64,000 nt of DNA, from contig NC_081410.1 of NCBI RefSeq assembly GCF_030272615.1, positions 226,291,415 through 226,355,414 of the forward strand, written 5' to 3'. Under the pieces are notes generated by a model that did no database searches, was not told where the DNA came from, and worked only from the letters and a program-made list of their open reading frames with translations. Shown here piece after piece: positions 1 through 12,399 of the stretch; within the stretch, counting starts at the first letter, position 1; each line of letters opens with the position of its first letter. Source of the DNA: Cryptomeria japonica. Its lineage: Eukaryota > Streptophyta > Pinopsida > Cupressales > Cupressaceae. The position numbers and the translations under genes are program-made.

Positions 1-2378
1 TTCATTTCATCTGCAAAACAATTACTCATGCATCATTTCCTCCAAATATAATGTCATCTACAAATACTTCACTGACCAGTATAACATCTCCTTCAGACTT
101 GAGATAAATGTTGATGCCATCATTGGTTCTAGAAAAGCCTATCTTCATCAGATGAGTATGAAGTTGTTCATACCATGCTCTGGGTGCCTGCTTTAATCCA
201 TATAAAGCTTTATGCAGTTTTCATACCATGTCTTCCTTATCTGTCAACGCACAACCATCGGGCTGCTCTATATAAACCTCTTCTTCTAGTATCCCATTCA
301 AGAATGCAGACTTGACATCCATCTGGTATACTTTGAACTTCTTATGAGATGCAAATGCAAGTAGTGTTCTGACACCTTCCAGTCTTGCTACTGGTGCAAA
401 AATTTTCTCCATAGTCTTCTCCTTCTTCTTGCACATAACCTTTGCATACTAGTCTTGCCTTATTGCGAACTACAACACCATCTTCATTTAAATTGTTTAT
501 GAATACCCATTTATTACCTATAACATTCTTGTTTACCGGTTGGGGTACTAGGGTCCAAGTGTTATTCTTCTCAATTTGTTCCAACTCCTCCTCCATAGAT
601 TTCACCCAATGATCATCACCAAATTCCTACTTGGCATTTCTAGGTTCAAAGGTGGATATCATGTAAGCGTTCTCTCTTATTCTCCTTCTAGTTAGTACTC
701 CAACATCCTTATCCCCAATTATCTGTTCAGGACTGTGATTTAGTCTCACATACCTAGGAATAACATGATCATTCTCTTCAGGTTTAGCTTCTTCATTGTC
801 ATCTTCCTCTGAATTTATTTGTTCCAGTTGAACAAGTACATCAAGATTTTCTTTACTGGTTTCTAATTTAACACTTTTAGGTTCTAAAAGAAAAATGCAA
901 GGATCTTCATCCTTCTTCTCAGAACTGGTTCCTTCTAAAATTTTAGGACATTCATCTACACGAACATCAACACTCTCAACAATTTTCTGTGTCTGGTTGT
1001 TGAAGCATTTATAAGCCTTACTCTTGGTGGATTAGCCAAGAAATATGCCTTCATCACTCTTAGCTTCAAATTTGCTTATGTAGTCACCTCTTTTAATAAA
1101 AGATTTTCTCCCAAATATTTTAAAATAGATAACATCAGGTGATCTCCCATACCAGTACTCATATGGGGTCTTGTCCTTATCTCTTTTTACCAGAACTCGG
1201 TTCACTGTGTAGAAAGTTGTACTTACAACTTCTTTCCAAAAAGTTTTTGATACACCTCCTTGCATCAACATAGTTCTAGCAGCTTCAACCACTAACCGAT
1301 TGTTTCTCTATGCTATACCATTATGCTGTGGTGTCCTTGGTGCAGAAAGCTGCCGCTTGATACCATTATCATCACAATATTTAGTGAACTCTGTAGAAGT
1401 GAATTCACCGCCTTGATCTGTTCTTAGACATTTTATCTTTTTGCCACTCTCTTTCTCACCTAAGGCTCTAAATGCCTTGAATTTGCCAAAAGCTTCATTC
1501 TTCTCCTTCAAGAATGTGACCCACATCATCCTTGAATAATCATCAGTGAAGATCATGAAATATCTGTCACCTTGAATGCTTCTTGTTATTATTGGTCCAC
1601 ATAGGTTTGTATGAACCAAATATAACAAGTGCTCTGCTAAGAAGGACTTGCTCTTGAAAGTTGAAGAAGTCATCTTTCCTAGTTGACATTCTTTACAAAG
1701 AGCATTAACCGATTTGTCTAGCTGAGGGAGACCTCTTACTGTCTTAGAATTTCTTACTTTAATAATATTGTCAAAATTTATATGATAAAATATCCTATGC
1801 CAAATACAACTATCATCTATTTTTGCAATCAAACAGTTGCTAACTTTAGGATTGAGATGAAATAGACTACCTCTGGTCTGTTTCCCAGTTGCAATCAACT
1901 CACCTTTGTTGTCAAATATTTTGCATGTACCATTTCTAAACTCCACTGGGTATCCTCTATCATTAAGTTGTGCCACACTTAGTAGATTGTGCTTTAGGAC
2001 TTCAACCCAATAGACATCCTCAACACTGCTCTTCCCATTAAGAGAAATAACTCCCTTACCTTTTACCATACAGGGTGAGTCATTGCCAAATCTGACAACA
2101 CTGCCATCAAATTCCTTCAGGGAAAGAAATTTTCTTCGATCACTGGTCATGTGATGTGAACAACCACTATCAATGATCCAATCATCAGAGTTATCCATTC
2201 TGGATACTAGTGCCTTCTGATTTGATGCTTCTTCCTTAATTGCTACAAACACAATATCTTCACTAACATCATCATCAAATTCATCATCAGTAATACTACT
2301 GTCAATAGCTACAAGACAATCTCTCTTTCCTTTACCCTTGTACTTCTTAAATTTGTCTCTTGTACTCATTTTCACCAT
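1..2378 (-). pseudogene. copia pol: protease, integrase, partial reverse transcriptase
   Basis: On the minus strand, 2378-1308 carries the aspartic protease active site (WIIDSGCSHHMT), a GAG-pre-integrase segment with CKECQLGKM, and integrase core motifs (FTDDYSRMMWV, then RTDQGGEF). Positions 1292-1032 continue the core with the conserved YEYWYGRSPDV region. Positions 1031-606 hold the acidic integrase-to-RT linker (KAYKCFNNQTQKIVESVDV). Positions 605-1 give RT: NNTWTLVP, NKWVF, the block FAPVARLEGVRTLLAFA, LYGLKQAP near 200 and the catalytic VDDIIFGG near 40-65. Several stops and at least three frameshifts (about 1300, 430, 35) break it. Family knowledge: pol cleaves the polyprotein, copies the RNA and integrates the cDNA. 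Confidence 0.9.
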
Positions 2379-3230
2379 TAGGGCAGTTTGTTGCTATATG
2401 ACCAATCTTTTTGCGTGCAAAACATTTTAAAGGTAGCTTACCTCTATATTTACCAGTGCCTCTAGGTAGTCATTTTGCCAACAATGCTTCAAGTTCCACT
2501 AAGTTGTCTTCATCATCGACATCTCTGCTGGATCTAGATTCATAGCTATTTCCGGTATCTCTACTTCTTCTCACAGATGGGTTAGAGACAGAAGCTCTGA
2601 ATGTAGATTCTGATTTTTGTACACTACCATCATAGCCATTTAGTTCAAAAGCAGTAAGTTTGCCAATAATAGAGTCAAGAGTTACCTTTGTCTTGTCAAT
2701 GGATTTTATCTCTTGAATAGCTGCAACTCGGATAACATAGACCGGTAGTAGGGTTCTCATTACCTTACTGATTACTATGATATCTTCCACTTTCCTTTCT
2801 ACACTCTTTATCTCTCCAACTATCTCTTTGATCCTTTGACCATGCTGTTGGATGTTCTCACCTTCAGACATTCTCATGTCATCAAACTTGCCTCTTAAAC
2901 TCTCTTCTTTAGCAATCTTGACATGCTCATCACTGCTATAGATATCTTCAAGTTTATTCCATACTTCATATGCAGTTTCAAGACCATGAACATCTACATA
3001 TTCAGCATCAGACATGGAACTGATAATAGCTTCTAATGCCTGATGATTTTTTTGCTATTCTTTTTTTGATCATCAGTTAGGGGTCCAGTAGGTGTAGTAT
3101 ACTTATGTTCTATATGATCCCAGTACTGACTACCAAGACTCTTAATGTAAATATTCATTCTGTCACTCCATATTCTATAGCTATCTTTGTTAAACTTCAG
3201 ACCTTCTTTCTTCATCATGATCTACAAGAT
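2379..3230 (-). pseudogene. copia gag (UBN2-type) with a degenerate zinc knuckle
   Basis: Minus-strand reading from about 3220 starts MMKKEGLKFNKDSYRIWSDR, a typical copia capsid start, and continues at 3015-2470 with YEVWNKLEDIYSSDEHVK, matching the UBN2/Retrotran_gag_2 capsid region. A CCHC knuckle follows at about 2440-2385: C-F-A-R, then IGH and ATNCP; the second Cys reads as Arg, so the zinc ligand set is incomplete. Gag forms the cytoplasmic particle that packages element RNA. A stop or frameshift separates the two gag pieces near 3020-3033 and another separates gag from protease near 2380. Confidence 0.8.
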
Positions 3231-3275
3231 CTTTTCCTCAAGCTGTTAGGATTTTAGATTAAGAGGACCTGGATA

Positions 3276-3287
3276 GCTCTGATACCA
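3276..3287 (-). other. primer binding site, initiator-Met tRNA type
   Basis: The minus strand reads TGGTATCAGAGC, complementary to the 3' end of plant initiator tRNA-Met. It lies between gag and the LTR, as expected for a minus-strand-oriented element, and fixes 3290 onward as the 5' LTR. Confidence 0.85.
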
Positions 3288-3289
3288 AT

Positions 3290-4694
3290 TGATGGTATGA
3301 TGAAAGAATAAGTATCCGGTAGAATACTAAGAGGGGGGGGGGGAGAGAATCAGTATATTAAAAAATTGATACAGAGTTCCCAAGCTCAAACTCAGTCAAA
3401 CAAAGTAAACATATCTCAGTCAAGATCAATATTCTAAGGAATACTTGACATTAACCGATTTAACTGTTATGACAACTTTTAACAGTAAACACCTTCAATC
3501 TTGTAAACATCAACAATGCTTAATCTTAATTCAACATATTCATCTCTCAATGCTTCTACTTAACATGCCTTATCAGAAGTTAACCAAATCAACAAATAAG
3601 ATCACAACCACAAAAGTATTCACCACTTGACACAAATGTTTATACATGGAAAACCCAAATAGGTAAAAACCATGGTGAGATGGGACTCACAAGGATAGCT
3701 ATCTGAACTCTTTTTAAGTTTGCCCTGTTAGGAGCCAAAGCCTGTTAGAGCTTTACAATAAGTCCCGTTAAGAATTAATTCCAATAAGGAATCACTCGGT
3801 TAAGGGATTTACAAATATGCCTTGTTAGAAGCACAATACCCTGTTAGGAGTAACCTCGCTGGAGGATTTAAGAATCCAAGCTAATGGACCACCTTGTTAG
3901 AGCTTACCCGATTAAGGGATTTTACTTCTACTGTAATTGTTAGAAAACAACAGGTTTTCTTGATCTATCTAAGTAGCACTACATTTGCTTGATCAGATCC
4001 TTCTAAGCTTCAATCTGCCTTCACTCAAAGTGTAGATCCATTCACTGGTTGGGAAACCACACACTCAATAGGTTTTCTACCAATCTTGCCAACAACGTTT
4101 ACAAACAACTTCATCGACCTTAAATACAAATCAATTAGGTCGGCAACACAACAAAAACCTAATTCTCATCATTGAGATTACAAACAAGTCGGTTCAATCT
4201 TGATTGTTAGAAATCATGACAATCTCTTCACATTCTTCAAGACAATTCCAACCGCTCCATTGGACTTTGTAACTCATCACACGCTGTGCATTAAATGCAA
4301 TCCACTTTGCTGCTTCCCTAGACAATAAGCAAACACGCCAAACCAATTTGAATTTATCCTCATACAATGATCACATGTGTCTCCATCATTACCGCTCATT
4401 AGATAATAAACCAAAAAACTTGATTGGTTAGGGTTTAACAACTAATAGGGTTTACCGGTTACATTACATAGAAAGGTTTGACTCTTTACACTGGTTCACC
4501 GGTTCAACTCACAAACTTTACATATCGGTTACACCATCTTCTACAACTCTCTTCTTACCGGTTACTAGCCAATATTAAAAAAATAACAATATCAACAATA
4601 ACATATATACCATTTACTAGTTCAATTGACATCAATGACAACATATCATTAATGCAATCTCTATGTAAAATGCCAATAAACTCAAAATGCCAAT
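3290..4694 (-). repeat. 5' LTR of the copia element (outer end estimated)
   Basis: The inner end is set by the primer site at 3276-3287, two bases from TGATGGTATG. The LTR contains an 11-G run at 3333-3343 in the context ACTAAGAGG...GAATCAGTAT and a block at 3653-3692 (ATGGAAAACCC...AAAAACCATGGTGAGATGGGACTCAC) shared with the LTRs at 29411-30221 and 37357-38270. The outer end is placed at a degraded AAAATGCCAATA by comparison with ATGCCAACA at 30221. No second LTR is in the window to confirm it. Confidence 0.55.
3715..3930. repeat. degenerate short repeats inside the copia LTR
   Basis: The phrases CCTGTTAGGAG/CCTTGTTAGAGC and GGTTAAGGGATTT/CCGATTAAGGGATTT recur every 30-45 bp (about 3728, 3743, 3797, 3822, 3840, 3893, 3910). 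This looks like a decayed tandem array of roughly 35-bp units. Confidence 0.5.
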
Positions 4695-5484
4695 AGTGAG
4701 TATGGGGGAAAGGGATCTTGATTTTCATGGAAAGGGGGAAAAATGTTTGATTCTCATAATACCCTTCCATACTAAAGCATGAGGCATGTGACTGGATATA
4801 TATATATATATATAGTCCCAAACAAAGTGATAGGTCTATTTAGCATTGGGCATAAAGTACTTACCAGTCGAGTCATTCTTGAAAAATTGGTCACACAAAG
4901 TCATCAGATGCTGATGCAACACCTCTCAAAGATCAGAAATGTTGAAAAGTGCATCAATTCATGAGAAATGGGGTTTTGACAAAGGTCCCACTAGGTGTGC
5001 CAAGAAAACTATTCATCTCCAAAGCTTTCACTTATTATGAGGGTAGTTCGAATATTTCACAATTCTGGGACTTGGTGCGACTTGTGAAACAATCTCTGTG
5101 ATTTTATAAGTCCTCTCTTTGGATTTCAGGGAGGACGAAAAAGTAGACGGGAATAAACATGAAAATTGCTAAACTAAGGCAAAATGTTGATGCAGATTGC
5201 TTTTACAACACTTCAAACTTTCTCCAATAAAAGCACAAGAAAATATTATTTTTTGCAATTGAGCACAACACACCATAAACCCTTCATTGTCGAGAGGAGA
5301 ACAAAATACAAAAATTTACAGACATAGGGTATGATATTCAAATCTTCACCATGTGAAGCACCTATCAAGGCTTGGTAAAATGTATAGATCCTTGGGGATT
5401 TTCATAATAATTAATGATTCACAAGTTTCATCCATCGAGAACATAGTCTAATTTCTTAATATGAGGAGAATGGAATAGTAGAAA
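4695..5484. other. unassigned spacer with a (TA)n run
   Basis: No coding signal or recognised repeat. A TA microsatellite sits at 4796-4814. The last five bases, AGAAA at 5480-5484, would be the target-site duplication of the chromovirus, but its partner is not found because the right end of that element is lost. Confidence 0.5.
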
Positions 5485-8400
5485 TGTAAGGACCCGCTTG
5501 TCCTAACCCTATTTTAACCATCTTTTAACTCATAGTTACAATTAAAATTAAATTAGCAATTAATGCACATGTGAAGTTCATGATAACTGACATGCAAGTA
5601 ATAGATCCATGCATCTCATGTCTAACATGCGAAACTAAATATGCATGCAGTAAAAGTAACAAAGTAAAGTGAGCATGAAGATTAAATAACATGCAAAATC
5701 ATAATTATTTATGATACTGATTTAAGTGCGTACATGCATAGAAATAAATTGTGTGCATGTGTTATTATTAGTTAGATTAACATGCAAAATGCATAATTAA
5801 ATCAACTAGCTGAAAATTAAACACAAACATGCATGCATGCCGAAAATAAAACTAATCTACGGAAGGTAAATCATGCATGTTAGTGCGTTAGTATGCTAGT
5901 AGCTTTTCTCTTCTTTCTTTTTGTTAGTTACATTGCATGGTGACTTCGTGTCACATTACATCATGGACCTTATAGGTCTTTTACATAACTTTTATATGTG
6001 ACCATTTTGGTCTTTTACAATAAGATAAAATATACATAATATGATAATTACATAAAATTTATTTGGAATCTTTGATTTTCTATCTCCGGATGTGTCATCT
6101 TCATTGTCCTGGATAACCTCCTCTCACAAACTGAATGATGTACATATGACCTAGGCATTTTATCCGCCCAACCAAATGAAGCATAAGCTTCCTGATGCTC
6201 TTGATAAGCTCCTGTCCCTCATGATGGAGTATCCTAGCAAGCAGGTACCAACTGGCAGGAAAGGAACCTGTGCATTCATGTAGAACCAACAACCCATCCT
6301 GGTTGAACTAACTACATGCATTATGGCAGGGAGAAAAATAAATAATTATGATGGCCATGATTACCCTATTGGGGAGGTGAAGAAAAATCACCCTTCCCTG
6401 GTTAGCCCATAAACAAGCACCTTGTTCCATAAGCATCCCTCATAGACAAAAAAATTAACCCTCCCTAGATTAATGTCAAAAATAATTATAATTCTTATTG
6501 TTTTAATATCTTTTCTCATTTTAATAAATAACCAATTCCTTTGCTTATATGAGTTTTCCTTATTATTTCCCATTCTCATGATAAAATCTTTCCAAATCTT
6601 ATAAATAATAATAATTTTACACTTCTTCAATTAATATGATTAATTAAGGGAAAAATATAGTCTAATCTATAACCTAAATAGGAAATATTATTCAATCAAT
6701 TAAATGAACTACTAAAAATTCCAGCATACCCAAATCAAACAAAACAAATTACCGTTTCCGAAAAAAATAAAGATGATTTTGTGCAGATTATAAATTAATT
6801 AAATTCCAAAAATCTGACTCGCATTAACAAATATCTATTAGCAAATATGAGGGAGGTGTATAAAATGAATCTAGGCATGATTGAAAAAGAAGGTTTACTG
6901 TCAAATCAAAGAAAACACAAAGAAACTCACCCTTCCCAAAAATCAAAATCTGCAAACCTGCGAGCATGACGTAAAGACTAGGCGTGGTGAGACATGGGGA
7001 AAGTAGAAGGGTGTGGTAAATTCACTTCCTCCCCAATGCAAACACATCGCACCCTCCCCCTTCTGCATTTTATTTCCAGCAAGGAGGTGTAGGAGGATGA
7101 TGGTAGATGTGGAGGGAGGCATGGGCTAAAGGGGCGTGGAATAAGGACAAAGAGGAGATTCCCCATTAAGAGCATCTTGCACAAAAACTATTCCAATGCT
7201 GAATAAAGAAAGGGTGTTTTATTCCAATCTGTAAACTCTTCCCCAACATTTCTTGAAGATCTCTCATTCAACACGATCTACAATGTGCTGAGGGAATGAT
7301 ACATCGATTCCCAGGGAATTCAACTTCTTGTAGGAGGGAGAGAGATCAATTTAGGGATAAATGGTGAGTGGGCAATTTCCCATTCAGTAAATCTACCTAT
7401 TGCCTTGTCCATTTCTTCATCTGCAGATTCTAAGGGGTTTGGAGGAAATGCCTTGGTGAAGGGAAAAAAACAAAAAGAGCAAGCTACATCAATACAAACA
7501 AAATTTCTCAAATAGAAAACTTCTGTTGGCTTTTTGGATAGTAAAGAATATGATGAAGGCAAGGATGGTGAAAACCAGTTTAATAACCAAAGATAAATAA
7601 TAGACCGTCTTCTCTATAGAGGTAATCAGCTACAGGAGAAAAGAAAAATGAGCTCACAAAATCTCCATTCCTACCAATTCGACTAACAGAGTAAAGGTAA
7701 TAAATCGGATTACAAGTTGGCCTGCGGTAGAACAAGGAAACAAGCCTCTCCCAAATTTGATCTGCAAGTGAGTCCTCCAAGCTTTCACACAGACCAAGAG
7801 AAATCACAATCGAATGATGCAGCTTAGAATTTTTTTTTGATGCCTAAGATAGAAGAGTTGACCCCTATTTAAAAATTATAAGGCTTAGTTAAAAATAACG
7901 CATGAATTAGAAATAAATGAGTTCTAAAATAAATTATAATTTCTATTGCATGATTTTATAATTATGAGTTTATTAATTGAAATAATTGTATTTTTGAATG
8001 CATGAATAAAATGAATAGAAAACTAATTGTAGTATTAATATTTTCGAATGCATGATCATTCATACTAATTATTATTTTATTTTTTAAATAATTGATTGAT
8101 TAATTAATTTGCATGATCTCAAATAGCTATTAATACCTCTGCATGTTGTTTGTTTAATTTCCTTATAAATTTATAGTTTGTCCTTGCATGTAATTTAAAT
8201 ACTTCCAAATCTTAAAATCAATTACATTTTAACCATTTAATTATTATATTTTATCTATTAAATTAATTATTGTGCATATCGATTTTATAATTTTACCATC
8301 ATTCCAACTTTCAAATAAAACGATTATTTTTATTTAATTTAACTTTCTAATTTAATATTTTTAATTTATAGCCTTTAATAAAATATTATAGTTTTATATT

Positions 8401-9014
8401 TTATAATTTAATACTTTAACTCTCAAATAGTTTTTATTTAACTATTATATTTTAATTATTCAATCAATTTCTAGTATCTCTTAAATAGTATTTACTTATT
8501 ATATATATATATTAATGCTTCGAATAATCTATTCTTATATTTTAATCTTTTGAATTTATTTTAAATTGCTAAATTTATTTACTAATTATTATCTAATTGG
8601 TGTTTAAGCATAGGGTTCCTATCCTTAGGTCACTACCGGTAGGCTAGAAATCCCCTCCTTGGTCATATATGTCTACCTTTGATGGTCAACTTGCAAGTTA
8701 CTCCAACTCAACAAAAAGTCATCAGATCTTGATAATAAAATGCATTATACATATTATCACATTTAAAATCTAATAAAAGCAATAATATCATTAAACATCA
8801 TAACTAAACAACATAAATCATTATCATTAAATAATAACATTATAGCATTATATACATCATCATAAAATAACTAACCATCATTAATATCATTAAACACCAA
8901 AATAACACCTAATCATCATTAAAAAGCTAATCAAGTCATCACGTGCAAAATGTCAACAATATAAGTATCCGGCATAGTAAAAAATCTAACTAGAGTCTGA
9001 ATCAAGTCATGACA
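5485..9014 (-). repeat. 3' (left) LTR of the chromovirus, ~3.53 kb
   Basis: It begins TGTAAGGACCCGCTTGTCC and ends GTCATGACA. Its start pairs with TGCAAGGACCCGCTTGTCC at 13615, and its end resembles the end of the solo LTR at 18408. It borders a polypurine tract on the inner side. The second half (7870-8600) is very AT-rich. A ~200-bp block near 6080-6300 is the part best conserved between LTR copies in the window; short ORFs there are treated as LTR sequence rather than a gene. Confidence 0.85.
7864..7880 (-). promoter_or_regulatory. candidate LTR promoter (TATA-like box)
   Basis: The minus strand reads TATAATTTTTAAATAGGGGTC, the TATA-box-then-GGGGT layout common in plant LTR promoters. It is retained in the right LTR copy at about 20141-20161. 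Position only; activity is not shown. Confidence 0.35.
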
Positions 9015-9024
9015 TCCTTCCCCG
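9015..9024 (-). other. polypurine tract of the chromovirus
   Basis: The minus strand reads CGGGGAAGGA immediately before the 3' LTR start. This is where plus-strand DNA priming is expected. Confidence 0.65.
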
Positions 9025-9093
9025 CTAGGAAGAGACATCGTCTTGATGTCTTATTACAAAACAAAAAATGCATGAAAATAATAACTAAGTCTA

Positions 9094-10549
9094 TCAAAAT
9101 AAATGTGGGAAAGAACGCTCAATATCCTTAGCGTTTTCCCATGTGGCACTATCCTCTGAATATTGGTCCCACTGGACCTTATACTATAAGATCTCTCTCT
9201 TGCACAACTTAATAGTGCACCTATCAATGATTCAAGTGGGATCCACTAACACCACCCTTGGTTCATGCACCTATAGTGAATTCCAATCAAGGATATGAGA
9301 AATATTGGGATGATAGGGCTTAAGCAATGAAACATGAAAAATATTGTGGATCTGGGCGAGAGCTGGCAGTAGGGAAAGTCGATAAGCAACTGGATTAACC
9401 ACTTCTAAGATGTCAAAAGGTTCGACATATCTAGGTGCCAATTTTAAAGACTTCCCAAAGGAAATGGATCTCTTCTAAGGTCTCACTCTCAGAAAGACCT
9501 TATCTCCTACTGAAAACTATCGAAAGGTCTTGTTCTTATCTGCATAGTTGTTTTGTCTGTCAACTACCTCCTTAAGTCTACCCTTTATTGTTACCATTTT
9601 CTCTTCCACTTCCTGTGTAATTTTGGTCCAACTAAAACTCCGTCTTCTACTTGGTCCCAATTGATGGGTGTCCTACACTTATGCCCATAAAGAGACTCAA
9701 CTGGTGCCATACCTATAGAGGAATGATAGGAGTTGTTATATGCAAACTCTACTAAGGCAAGAAAATCCTCCCATTTGTACTGTTGATCTATATAGTATGT
9801 CCTCAATAGGTCCTCTACTTGACCCTCTCAGTCTGACCATCTGTCTAAGGATGATAAGATGTGATAAAGTTAAACCTTGTCCCTAAGGCTACATTTAGGG
9901 TGGTCCAAAACCGAGAATTCATTCTTACATCCCTGTCTGAAATTATTGTCTCAGGTACCCCATGTAACTGGAGGATTTCCTTTACAAACTTTTGTGCCAA
10001 AGCTACTGATCCATCCTTAAGGTTATTGGGTATGAAGTGAGCTACCTTGGTCAACTTATATACTACAACCAATATCATATCATGCTTATGTCTAGACATA
10101 GGTAGTGCCTGAATAAAATCCATACTGATCACTTTCCACTTGTAATTCGGCACATGGTGCAAAAATAACAACCCTGTGGATGTATATGCTCAACCTTGAC
10201 TCGTTGGCATTGAAAACATTGCCTCACATAGGATATCACATACTTCTTAAGTCCCGACCAAAAGTATAAGGGTTTCACATCCTCAACCATCTTATTCACA
10301 CCAGGGTGTCCAAAATAAGGTATATTATGCATTTCCTCTAAGATCAAATCCCAAAATCCTCCTTTATTGGGAATATACATTCTCCTCATGTATCTAAGAA
10401 GTCCATTTGGTTCTAAGGTGTACCCATCAAAACTTTGGTTGGAAGGATTAGTTTCTAAGGCATTTTTTACTAAGTCATAGTGCTCATCCCCTTGAATATT
10501 ATCCAATACCTGTTGTCTCAAGGTAGTCCTGGTGGTGGCTATCATTGCT
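9094..10549 (-). pseudogene. chromovirus integrase with C-terminal chromodomain
   Basis: Minus-strand reading. The zinc-binding HHCC domain lies near 10340-10190 (HNIPYFGHPGVNKM, later QCFQCQRVK). The core follows at 10130-9800 with MDFIQALP (first Asp), ISDRD (second Asp) and YHP-TDGQTERV (Glu). Then come FAYNNSYHSSIGMAP and the C-terminal GDKVFLRVRP and [11 protein letters not shown] motifs. Positions about 9250-9094 read as a chromodomain: PRVVLVDPT, a variable segment, YKVQWD, SATWE and SFPHLF before a TGA at 9094-9096. In chromoviruses this domain steers integration toward particular chromatin. Stops interrupt the frame near 9835, 9500, 9460, 9260 and 9185. Confidence 0.85.
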
Positions 10550-12399
10550 AGTGGCCTTCTTTTGCTCAAAGCATCAACCACTTTGTTTTCTCTCCCTTTG
10601 ATATAGTCTATCCCAAAATCATACTCACTTACAAATTCTAACCATCTCCTTTGCCTTGAAACCAAATTTGGTTTGGTAAAGATGTACCTCAACCCATGAT
10701 GATCAGTCCTTAGCTCAAAAGTCTTACCTAAAATGTAGTGTATCCACATTTGGAGGGCATGGACAATATCAACCAATTCTAAGTCATTTGGTGCATAGTT
10801 GACTTCATCTAACTTCAATTTCCTAGACTCATAAGCTACTACATGTTTATTTTGCATTAATACTCCTCCTATTCCTTCTCAAGATGCATTAGTGATAACT
10901 ATGAATGGTCTATTTGGGTTGAGTATGGTGAGCATAGGTGCTGATGTTAACTTTTGTTTTAACAAGTTGAAGGCTTGCTCACATTCTTTCATCCAATCAA
11001 ATTTTCTTCCTTTTCTTTGGAGAGTAGTAATAGGGGTTTCAATCTCAAAGAACCCTTCTACAAACTTCCTATAATATCCAGCTAACCCCATTAAGCTATG
11101 GACCCCAAGAATATTTCAAGGGGCTGGCCATTCAGTGATTATTTTGATCTTCTCAAGATCAAAAAAGACTCCATCTTCAAAAATGATATGCCCTAGGTAG
11201 TGAATTTTCTTTTGGAAGAAGCTACATTTAGACAATTTACCATAGATCTTATGTTCCCTTAACCTCTTCAAGACTATCGTCAAGTGCTTCTCATGCTCCT
11301 TTATAGATCTGGAGTAGATGAGGATATCATCTATGAGAATTAGGATGAAGTCATCAAGACAATCTTTGAAAACATTATTCATAAGATTCATAAAGTCTGG
11401 AGGAGCATTTGTCAATCCAATAATGTCCATAACGAGTCAGAAGCTTGTCTTATGTATATCTGCATCCCTTATTCTAAGATGGTGGTACCTCAACCTGAGA
11501 TCAATCTTGGAAAATACCCTTGCACCTTTCATCTGATCAAACAATTCATCAATCCTAGGGAGTGGGTACCTATTTTTTATGGTGACCTTGTTCAACATTC
11601 TATAATCTATACATAAGCAGAGTGTTCCATCCTTCTTCTTGACGAAGATTACAGGTGCTTCCCATGGTGATACACCTGGTCTTATTAGAACCTTGTCCAT
11701 TAACTCCTACAACTATACCTTCAACTCATATAACTGTGTGGTTGTCATTCTATAAGGTGCCTTAGATTGTGGTTCAATCCTTGGGTGTAGGTCAATGGTA
11801 AAATCAAACTCCCTCTTGGGTGGCAATCCTGGCAACTCCTCAGGAAATAAATCTTGAAACTCTCGAAGGATAGGGTTTGTATCAAGTCCAGTGTTAGCCT
11901 CCCTTAGATCCTTGATGTGTACTGAATAGATTTCACAACCCTTCCTTTGGGCCCTCTTAAGTTGCATTGTAGAACTTTGTCTAAGTTGTAAAGGCTTCTT
12001 ATCCCCTTGTATCTCCACTCGATTGCCTAAGTCATCAAGGCACTCTACAAGTTTATCTTCACAATTTACTATAGCCTTATGCTTTGTCAACCAATTGATT
12101 TCTAGGATGACATCATAACTTCATAATGGAGCTACATAGAGATTTACTTCAGTTAGGAAGTTGGGAAGTTATAATTCACTACATGCCAAACATTTGTCTA
12201 CCCTCCGCTCTGCCTGGTTTCCATATTGAGCATTCCAAGGCTTAGACATATAACCACGCTTAATATTTAACTTAGATACAATTATAGGATCCACAAAACA
12301 TTCAATAGCACCTATATCTATTAGAATGGAAACTTCATGACCAAAAAGTTTACCATTAAATAGAATAGGTGAGGCTTGGAAATTTTCTTGACGGTTATC
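10550..12399 (-). pseudogene. chromovirus protease, reverse transcriptase and RNase H
   Basis: Minus-strand reading. The protease lies at about 12345-12100 with VSILIDIGAIECF in place of the usual D-S-G-A. The linker ends in DLFPEELPGLPPKREFDF and APYRMT. RT spans about 11700-11120 with [47 protein letters not shown] (degraded) and LIDDILIYSRS as the catalytic box (usually FIDDILIYS). RNase H lies at 11091-10560: GYYRKFVEGF, ITNAS at the first catalytic position, YESRKL, ELVDIVHAL, LRTDHHGLRYI and VVDALSKR. Frame changes near 11715, 11432, 11100 and 10860 break it. Confidence 0.88.

Larger units (their letters stand above)
1..4694 (-). mobile_element. Ty1/copia LTR retrotransposon, decayed, truncated by the window edge
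   Basis: Read on the minus strand the order is LTR, primer binding site, gag, protease, integrase, reverse transcriptase. Integrase before RT is the Ty1/copia (Pseudoviridae-type) order. The element runs off the left edge inside RT, so RNase H and the 3' LTR are not in the window. Frameshifts and stops occur in gag and pol, so it is not autonomous now. Its LTR shares a conserved block with the two pol-less elements at 29411-34455 and 37357-41300, so it may belong to the same broad lineage. The outer LTR end near 4694 is an estimate. Confidence 0.85.
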